A stretch of 64,000 nucleotides of DNA, from NCBI GenBank assembly GCA_027943245.1, contig JANDJZ010000098.1, positions 1 through 64,000 on the forward strand. Reading direction: 5' to 3'. This stretch comes from Acanthamoeba sp. SK_2022b. Taxonomy: Eukaryota > Discosea > Longamoebia > Acanthamoebidae. The position numbers and the translations under genes are program-made. Of the stretch, positions 56,801 to 64,000 are shown in pieces (positions within the stretch are counted from its first letter, which is position 1; every line of letters begins with the position of its first letter). Below the pieces are notes generated by a model. The model was not told where the DNA came from. It saw only the letters and a list, made by a program, of their open reading frames with translations, and ran no database searches.

Positions 56801-59800
56801 TCGCGAAATCTAATAATAAATAAATAATTAAATAATAATCGAATAATTAAATAATAATCGATCACGCGTCAGTACATCGCTTCTTCAAGAACTGACTGGA
56901 CAGCTGCACATGGGATTCCTCCACGTACCGACGTCGTTGTTGGTGTTGTCGCTGTAGGCAAAGAGGCGCATGTAGCTGTCGCTGGGGTTCTTGAACTCGA
57001 TGCGCCTCACCGCGAACCGCTCGCGAGGTATCAGCACGTGCTCGGCGAAGATCTTGATCGAACCGTCACTCGCCTGCGGGCCACCAAACGGCACGCTGCC
57101 ACCACCTGAGTGACGAGGGACGACAAACGCGAATGCGTGAGAACCGTATAGGGCGTATAAAACACGAACGTGTGGCTGTGTCGGGAGGGGGAGCGGTACT
57201 GGCGTCGTAGAGGTTGGTGGGCAGCAGCTGGGAGGAGTCGCAGCCAAAGTCGTCGTCGGGCACGGCGTCGGTGAGGAACGTGTACGTCAGCTCGAAGGTG
57301 AGGCACTTGAGCTCGTCGATCTTGAAGTCGGGCACGGGGTCGTGAATGAGCAGGTCGTACACGCCCGGCACGAGCGCCTGGACCATTCACGCGTGGAGAT
57401 TGGAGGGGGGGAGAGAGAGAGAGAGTCAGGGCGACGGGACTGCAGAGCTTTGGATATTTGTTGTCGACGTACAGCGTTGAGGAAGGCGTGGTTGGTGCCG
57501 ATCCGGGAGTAGAAGGTGCGGGCCGAGGTGGTGGCGGTCTCGCGGCGCGTGAGCTGCGCCGAAACGGCCGAGGTGATGAAGTCGTACTTGAGGTCCAGCA
57601 GGAGCTCGCTGTTCGAGGTCACGTTCAGCACGATCTTCTCCTGGAAATGCGTCCCGGTGCGCGCGTAGCGGTAGGTGTCCGCCACTTCCTTGTTGGGCGT
57701 GAGCGTCTTCGGCAGCGGCTTGTTCGTGCAGGTCTGCGCGCGCGATCGTGTGTGGTCGAAGATGATCAGCAACGGCAAGGAAAGGAGGGAGCCGTGTCCA
57801 CCGTTGGGTTGGGTTGGGTTGGGTTGGGTTGGGGGGTTACCTGGCCGACCGCGGGGTTCCCGGTGAGCGACGTGAGCGGCGCGATGGCCACCTCGGCCGG
57901 GAAGTAGGCGCAGTCAGAGGCAGACGGCAGGGAGATTTGGCGCTGGGGATACAGCTTGGTCTTGAGGAAATGCGGGCGGGCAGGGAGCTTGTACGCGATG
58001 CTCTCCTCGCCGAACGAGGTCTTGGCGTCTATTTGCTCGGCACCGGGGTGGTCCTGCGGAGTGAGGGTGAGGCTATGGTTTCAAGGACAACGTAGCTTCA
58101 GTGGGGTGAGGCGCGTACGGGAGTGCCCGCATAGAGGTAGAGGTCGACGTCCAAGAGGTCGTGGTGGGGAATGTAGATCCTGAACACGGAGTCGGAGGCC
58201 AGGTTGAAGGCCATGTACTCCTCCTTGCTCTTCACGTTGGCCAGCACGTCCCGCTGCCAGTGCAGCGTGTTGCCGGAGAAGGTGGAGAGGCCGGTGAGGC
58301 CGGTCACGTTTTCGGGCAGCGGCGAGTCCAGACAACGCGACAGCACGGGGCTATCCGAGGCGGGCGTCACCGGCAACAGCGCAACCTAAGCAGAACCACA
58401 CGCGCGACGTGAGGTTGCGAAAGCAAGCAGGGGAGAGGGAGAGGGAGGGAGAGAGAATGGGGCAAGTGGCGCGTGCTGGTACCAGGAGATCGAACTTGAC
58501 ACAGCCACGAGCGATGTTATTGATGAGCGAGGGCTCGTAGACTTCGAGGACATACTGGCCCTCGGTGAGCTGCACGACGTCGATGTCGTTCCTGTTGTAG
58601 GCCGTCTTGCCGTAAGCGATCATGTTGCCTGCGCACGCGATGTCACACACACACACAACCGGCCACGGGGTCAGATCACACAGTCGACCGCCCATTGAGT
58701 ACGCGAAGCGAAGCGAAGCGTTCGCTGGGTACCGGTCGAGGCGGCGGGGTTCACATAACGCAGGCGGAGGTTGAGGTTGTTCCACAGAAAGTCGTAGGAG
58801 ATGATGGCCCGCAGGAAGTAGGGCTGGTCGAGGGTGAAGTTGATCTGGCGTCGGAGCGCACGGTCGGCCTGCGTGAACGAGTAGGTCTTGTTCGACTCGA
58901 AGTACTTGCCAGGCGGCGAGGGACTGGGCGAGTGTGAAACAGAGAGAGAGAGAGAGAGGGAGAGATAGACCTGGTGAGCGTCGCTTGCGAAGCTGCGAGC
59001 TACAACGACGGCATGACGTCTTTGGGGAGGCGTACATCAAGTTGGTCGGGGGGAGGTTGTCGTCTTGGCCGTTGCAGCTCGACTGCCTGGTGTCGACAGG
59101 CGCGATCGAGAGCTCCAGCGAATAGGTCATGCACGACGTGGCGCCGCCGCTGTACGACAGGAAGTAGTACACCGTGAGCGAGTAGGCCTTGCCCGGCTGC
59201 AGCGTGTACGTGATCTCCTCCTCCTGCTTGGTGCCGATCGACGACGCCACGATCTGGTGGTCCTCGGAGAGGTGGAAGTCGACATCGATGTTGTTGTCCG
59301 CGTCGGGGGCCTCGCAGAAGAGGCGGAACTGCGACGCCTCCTTCACCGTAAACGCCGCCTGCTCGGTGACCAGACCCACGGCCCTGCGTTGACGAGCGCC
59401 ACAGAAGAAACGGGTCAGAGGAGCGAAGGCCTTGGAACGCGGGGCAAGTGGACGATCCGTGCGGTGGAGGGAAACAACGAACGGGGAGGGGAGGGGGGGG
59501 AGCGGGGGAGGCGTGAGTACCCGTCCTTGGCGGGGATGAGGAATCTGTCGGAGAGGTGGATTTCCTTCAGCCCCAGCGCCTGCGTCGTGTTGACGGCGAA
59601 GGGCAGCGGCAGGTGCTCGCCGCACAACTTGTTGGCCCCGCTCGACCCCAGCGGGTAGTAGTCCAGCTGCCAAAGAGTAAACACGGATCGAGTTGGTGAG
59701 CACCGAGCGGCGGGGGCACTGGGGAGAGGGGCGCGTCGCTGTTGCTGTGCGTCGTACCTGGAACCTGTAGGTGATGCACGAGGGGAAGTTGGGGAGCGAC

Positions 59801-60102
59801 AGGCTGCGCACGGGCGTGTAGCCAGTGTAGAGGGCGATCGAGACCGGCTTGGCGGGGAGCTCCGCGGTGAGGTAGATCATGCCGTGCGTGTGCTCGCCGA
59901 TCATTGCCTTCGGGACCAGCTGGCCGCTGCTGGTGGTGTCGTTCCAGCTGACCACCAGCTTCATGTCGCCCAGCAGGAAGTCGACGCCGACCACAATGCG
60001 CAGGGTCGACTGGACCGCGGTGAACTGGTGCGTGAACACGGGCCGGGTCTGCAAGCGAGGAACGAGGGGCGATCAGGCACGTTCTTCGTAAACACATGAA
60101 CA

Positions 60103-60157
<55 letters not shown>

Positions 60158-62595
60158 ACATACCGCGCGTGCGCCGTCGGGCCAGTTGAAGCGATAAGTC
60201 GCCGGCGGGATGGACACCACGCCGCCGAAGCCGACCGTGTCGGGGAGGGTGGGAGCCTGTCGACAGAAAAGGGAAGCGACACGCAAGAGCAAGGAGGGGC
60301 GGGTGAGTAAGGAGGGGGACCGGGGGGGAAAGGGTCTCCGGGGGGGGGGGCACAGTCGTACCGAAGGCAGAGACGAAGAGGCGGCGGAGCACAGATCCGC
60401 GGGGACGAGGGACAGCGGGGCGATGCCGAGCATCAGGAAGAACGTGTCGCAGAACTGCGGGTTCCTCGCATCAAAGTACTTGACGTTGAGCGTGTACGTT
60501 CCAGGGGCCAGGGTCATGATGATGGACTCCTCGCGGCCAAAGGTGATCGACTGGGCCAGGGAGCCTGTTTGCGCACACGAGCACACACGAGTAACTCGTC
60601 AGATGGAGAGCTCTTCTCGAGCGGCCGAGCGGAGCAGGCGGAGCAAGGGCGGCGCACCGCTGGCGTTGCTGAGGCGGAGGTCAATGTCCACCTGGTGCTC
60701 CTCGACGTACACACGGAAGTTGCTGGTCGTGACCAACGTGAACTGAGAGAATAGAAAGCGGGTGAGGCCCTCCGTCGCAGAAGAGAGTGAGGCGGGAGCG
60801 CGCACGGTGATGGGGTTTTCGGGATGCTCGTAGTCGAGCCACACGTCCTCGGCGTACTCGAGCACGCCACGCTCGCCGAGCAGGCCGGGCACGTTCAGAT
60901 TGGTCGGCAGACGCGCGGCTAAAAAGGGTTGGCGCCTGTCAGCCTCCGCACGAGCTGACGGCAGTGGCGGCGATGGGACGACGGGATGACGGGTAAGGCG
61001 CGCACCTTTGCAGTTGAGCAGGTTCTCGTTGAACTGGTAGGGGGTGAGGCTCAGGGAGAACGTGAAGGGGGCGCATCCCAACACCGACTTGTCGGTCTGG
61101 TTGTACAGGTCGTACAGCCACAGGGTGTAGTTGCCGGGCTCCACGATCCACGAGATCACGGCCTCGTTGATCCTGGCGTTGAGAACGGTGAGTGCGCGGA
61201 AACGTGGGCCGAGTGGCCAGGTCAAGGCGACCGCACCTGGCGTCGAGAGCGACGGTGCACTCGTCGACATCGGGGCGCAGCACGCCGCCGGTGCGCGTCA
61301 GACACGACAGGTCCTTCTCCACCGAGGTGGAGTTGAAGTCGAGCAGCATCCTACGAGGAGGGAGGGAGGGAGGGAGGGAGCAAGCTCAGCCAGAGCGCAT
61401 GCGTCACAGCACTCGCGGCTTTGGATCGATGGATTGGACAAGACGTCATACCCGAGCGAGCCTCCCGTGAGGAAGTCGTAGCCGAGCACGGCGTCAACGC
61501 GCCACATCTGGATCTTGCCGGGCGTGGCGGGAATGTTGATCTTGTAGTCCTTGAACAGGCGAATGTCGGTGGGGCCCACGCTGGCCTGGTCCGTTTGCGC
61601 GTTGTAGATCCGCGTGGAGTTGAACGAGTACGCGCTGCGCAGTGGGAAAGGGCGGGCGAGTGAGTCAAGGTCAGCGGCAATGTCCACAACCCAGCAGAAG
61701 GAGACAGGCGGGAGAGACGCCGTACTCCTTCACAACGAGCGGGTTGGGCAGTTCGGGGAACACTTGGTTGGCTCCGCAGGTGAACTTGCTGGCTCGGTCC
61801 TTGGCGCTCGCCTGGTGTCAACCACACCGATAACGAGAAGAGCGATCAGCACACCTCCTCTTTGTCTATTCGTCGCTTGGCTAGAGAGAGTGACGCACCT
61901 TGGGAACAATGGCCCACTCCACCGTCAGAGTCTTGCACTTGTTGCCCACGTTCGGTGTAAGGAACGAGAAGACTGTATTGCATCATCCATCATCCAATGA
62001 GTAAATCCAGGTTATACAAGCGCAAATTAACAATTAATAGTCACAATAAAAAGAAATAAATTGAAATGAGATATGCAGGAGGAGGGTACTCAAGAAATTG
62101 AAGCGCAGGCGGTAGTCGCCCGCGGGCAGGACGCGCGTAATCAGCTCCTCCCCGTAGAAGGCAACAGCCTTGGCGATGGGGGATTGGGATTGCTGCGAGT
62201 AGAGAAAAAGATCTACGTCCCAATCTTGCTGAGGCGCCACCGAGATGCGGAAGTAGCTCTCTGATGGCAGGGAGAAGAAGACGTTGTGCTCATGGTTGGA
62301 GAAGTTGGCGAAGAATTCGCCATGAATGTGGAATTCGCCATTGAGGCCGAGGTAGGCGACAGAGGAGAGATTCGTGGGCAGGCTCTCAGGCAGATCCTCG
62401 AAGTCACAAAGGTTGGCCGTAGCGGAGAGCGCACGCGGAGCAAATGTGCTCGCGCAAGTGACGCTCAGCAGGCACAGCAACGCCAGCAACGTTGCTACAG
62501 TGGAAGACCTAATGGACAGAACGAGTACCCGCGATGATGAGATTTGTGGAATAATCATCCAAAAAAAAAAAGCTTCTCGCACTATACCTAGTCAT
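45921..62595 (-). CDS. Giant type I transmembrane protein with PPC-like, Ig-like (Big_5) and EGF-like modules
   Basis: About 50 exons, roughly 3,700 residues by my tally. Exon 1 is 8 nt (62588-62595, ATGACTAG); joined to 62090-62508 it makes a signal peptide (MTRSSTVATLLALLCLLSVT). The ectodomain alternates beta-rich units. One type has F-R-I/L, then V/I-D-(V/I)-D-L-x-L-Y, then a P-G-x-Y-x-L strand, as in pre-peptidase C-terminal domains (FRISVAPQQDWDVDLFLYS, IFRIYSQPHWVDIDLWMY). The other has a V-G-Y-x-F core and EPGNYTLWLYD-type strands. Big_5-like plus EGF-like blocks occur twice, mid-protein and just before the membrane. One helix and an acidic, Ser-rich tail (last exon 45921-46259) end it. 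Only part of the exon chain was phase-checked, so two neighbouring genes fused in my reading cannot be fully excluded. Confidence 0.75.
46382..46497 (-). other. Exon encoding the transmembrane helix of the giant receptor
   Basis: Contains FGIVVGVLIGVSAIGWLVW followed by WQYKVWR, a typical stop-transfer boundary. The final exon downstream codes a cytoplasmic tail with a run of Asp, Ser/Gly stretches and the end SLLDL. Confidence 0.85.
46774..46836. repeat. (CA)n microsatellite in an intron
   Basis: CA tract in the intron between two EGF-coding exons of the giant receptor. Confidence 0.95.
47108..47176. repeat. (GT)n microsatellite in an intron
   Basis: GT tract on this strand (CA on the gene strand), the opposite polarity to most tracts in this gene. 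Confidence 0.95.
51118..51178. repeat. (AAAACG)n hexanucleotide tract in an intron
   Basis: About ten AAAACG units directly beside a dispersed-repeat copy in an intron of the giant receptor. Confidence 0.95.
51189..51320. repeat. Dispersed repeat, copy A
   Basis: About 130 bp, visibly similar to 52661-52790 and in the same orientation. Shared blocks include TTTCAAACTTG, GAGGCCAAGTCTGCAAGA and AAGTCTGCAAGA. It lies inside an intron of the giant receptor gene. Confidence 0.85.
51790..51848. repeat. (CA)n microsatellite in an intron
   Basis: CA tract in an intron of the giant receptor. Confidence 0.95.
52661..52790. repeat. Dispersed repeat, copy B
   Basis: Second copy of the roughly 130-bp repeat, about 1.5 kb from copy A in the next but one intron, direct orientation, perhaps three quarters identical by eye. 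A GT microsatellite follows it. Confidence 0.85.
52802..52850. repeat. (GT)n microsatellite in an intron
   Basis: GT tract next to dispersed repeat copy B. Confidence 0.95.
53262..53309. repeat. (CA)n microsatellite in an intron
   Basis: CA tract in an intron of the giant receptor. Confidence 0.95.
55084..56175 (-). other. First Ig-like plus EGF-like block of the giant receptor (mid-ectodomain)
   Basis: Encodes LSVIPPEGHNLDPSKDLNIR and ITFSDPV (Big_5-type bacterial Ig-like fold). It then encodes a Cys-rich stretch with CQCDMGYAGTNCDSCAQGYH, CNGHGTCSDQLGFPVCTCFE and CSVCAQG, the pattern of tandem EGF-like domains. The block is spread over several exons with short introns. It divides the ectodomain into two halves. 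Confidence 0.8.
57803..57833. repeat. (GGGTT)n tract in an intron
   Basis: Five to six copies of a TTGGG pentamer within an intron of the giant receptor; short and not telomeric in context. Confidence 0.9.
60104..60157. repeat. (CA)n microsatellite in an intron
   Basis: CA tract in an intron of the giant receptor. Confidence 0.95.
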
Positions 62596-63013
62596 GGCAA
62601 TGCCACTGATGGAATGATGCGTTGCGCGCCAATTGTCGATGCGATTGACTAATTAAACGACTGGGAAAATGATGCAAATCGGAAGTTCAGAGGGCGCCCC
62701 ACAGGATGCCAGTGATTGAACACGAGGCAGAGAGAAGAGAGCCTGCAGTACACCTCTCGATCCTCCACGCCTACTTCGCGAGCTTTCGGGCAGCGATCGA
62801 AAGTGGGTGCGCCAATTCTTACAGTCTCACTAGTGTCGACAATTGGCTGAGTAATGTCGACAGTGTTGCGGGCCCGCAACGCCACGCGTCGTTTGACGAT
62901 CCTAATTTGGAAGGCGCCATTTGGCGACTGTAGAAACGCCCGGTTGTCGGGATAGCTCATTTTACGCCAGCCAGCTTGTGAACTCCACAGGAGCAGAAAG
63001 GAGGAGGGAAGAG
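62596..63013. other. Divergent promoter region
   Basis: About 420 bases between the giant receptor start (-) and the SH3 protein start (+). TGTCGACAAT-like palindromic patches (GTCGAC at 62836 and 62857) are present. No gene is seen. Confidence 0.5.
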
Positions 63014-63955
63014 ATGATGGAGCTACAGGGCCGCTACGTCCTTTCAATACAAAGCCACCAGGCCAAGTCTTCGGCGGAACTCGACTTCCCTGAGGGCGCC
63101 AGGTACGGCTGAGCAGTGAGAGGCTTCATCGAATGGGCAAGATTTTGATGTGAGACTTGCTGCTTAACTGCCTACCTTCGCACTGATGCAGGATTATGGT
63201 TACTGAAGAGCTGCCCGGTGGTTGGATGAAGGGCAAATACGACGGCGTGACCGGGGTCTTTCCTAAGAGGTATGTGGTTGCACAGAACACAAAGAAGGGG
63301 GACACGCCGGTTCAGTCTCGAGGCAAGCCCTCAACGCCTTCCTCGTCATCCAAAGGCCTTCTGATCGATGATCGGCGGCCTATACACTTTGCCAACGGCG
63401 ATGACTTTAGGGATGCGAGGGAAAGAGAACGGGAGCGAGAGCGAGACAGGGAAAGGGAGAGGGAACGGGAGAGGGAGAGGGACAGAGAAAGGGAGCGCGA
63501 CCGAGACCGCGATCGAGATAGAGATCGGGATCGGGATCGGGATCGGGATCGTGACCGGGAGAGGGACCGCGACCGCGACAGAGATCGAGACAGACGGTTC
63601 AAGATCAAGGATGAGGAGAAGAAAAGGGATCGCCGGTACACCACGTCGTCAGCCTCACCAGGGACCAAACCTCGCGAAGACAGGTTTATGGAAGGGCGAG
63701 ACATCTACGGCACGAGCGGGGGCAGCTTGATAGTCAAACCCAACGGCGGAGGCAGTGGTATAGGCGGTGGTGGAGGCGGAGGCGGTGGAAGTGGCATCTT
63801 CAGCAGCAAAGGGGTGAGGGAGGGCGTGCGGGAGAGGACTTCAACAGCTCCCCCAAGCGTGGGCCCGCTGCTGTCGGCGGAGGAGATTGATGAGCGCATA
63901 CACGACCTCACCAACGAGATAGGCGACTGGCTGCGCAACAATTTTTACAGAGGCG
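63014..63955 (+). CDS. SH3-domain protein with Arg-Asp/Glu repeat region, continues past the window
   Basis: Two exons (63014-63102, 63192-63955) are in phase and a donor GTGAGC follows, so the gene runs off the right edge. The SH3 domain (residues 1-60) reads GRYVLSIQSHQAKSSAELDF, PEGARIMVTEELPGGWMKG and VTGVFPKRYV, with the ALYDY-like start, GW and FPxxYV marks. It is followed by a Ser-rich stretch, about 65 residues of R-E/R-D alternation, and a Gly-rich stretch. A helical segment (SAEEIDERIHDLTNEIGDWL) comes last. SH3 at the very N-terminus followed by such a helix recalls DOCK-type exchange factors, but that is only a guess. In-frame ATGs at 63014 and 63017 are both possible starts. Confidence 0.75.
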
Positions 63956-64000
63956 GTGAGCACACCACCACCCACGTGTTTGGCGGGGTCTTCACCTTCT

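Noticed and set aside
57803..57833. Interstitial telomeric repeat
   Set aside because: The unit is TTGGG with only five or six copies inside an intron; too short and not a standard telomere repeat.
63410..63600. Arg-Glu/Arg-Asp repeats as a frame artefact
   Set aside because: Here the repeat is in frame with a real SH3 domain upstream and a helical segment downstream, so it was kept as coding low-complexity sequence.

Overview
This is a GC-rich eukaryotic nuclear window from a compact protist genome. The gene content, the roughly 100-nt spliceosomal introns and the very short intergenic gaps fit a free-living amoebozoan, most likely Acanthamoeba. That is an inference from style and gene set, not a database match. 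Reading frames were joined by hand: for most genes I chose GT..AG introns whose phases agree from start to stop, and exon limits in the entries come from that work. No bacterial-type operons, CRISPR arrays, rRNA or convincing canonical tRNA genes were seen.

Layout. 0-6 kb: a multi-pass membrane protein running off the left edge (-), splicing factor SF3B5 (-), an MPPED-type metallophosphoesterase (+), an intronless Hsp20 with a TATA box (+), and a dual-specificity phosphatase (-). 6-12 kb: a biotin-dependent carboxylase carboxyltransferase subunit of MCC-beta type (+), and a phospholipase C/acid phosphatase family phosphoesterase (-). 12-19 kb: a 16-exon gene (-) for a ~1,790-residue protein combining RGS, START, SH3 and RasGAP modules. 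19-24 kb: a dienoyl-CoA isomerase (-), a small presequence-bearing protein (+), a Cdc34-like E2 (-), a 93-residue repeat protein (+), and an acidic nuclear-type protein (-). 25.8-33 kb: a Rit1 initiator-tRNA ribosyl-phosphate transferase (-), an epoxide hydrolase (+), an intronless DDX3-derived helicase with degenerate motifs (-), and a secreted Cys-rich protein with a Ser/Pro linker (+). 33-45 kb: a CDK5RAP1/MiaB methylthiotransferase (-), an F-box protein (+), a DASH subunit Dad1-like protein (-), a U-box protein with C-terminal membrane helices (+), and a 2H phosphoesterase (-). 45-46 kb: a 128-bp, 98% identical inverted repeat carrying Pol III A/B-box-like sequence. 45.9-62.6 kb: a giant type I membrane protein gene (-, about 50 exons, about 3,700 residues). 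63-64 kb: the start of an SH3 protein (+).

Themes. Several genes fit a motile, phagocytic, encysting amoeba: G-protein/Ras signalling, a very large adhesion-type receptor, a candidate cyst-wall-type secreted protein, and three ubiquitin-pathway proteins (E2, F-box, U-box). Two tRNA modification enzymes lie within 11 kb of each other. Many introns carry long CA/GT or hexanucleotide tracts, and 5' splice sites are strongly biased to GTAC/GTGC instead of GTAAGT.
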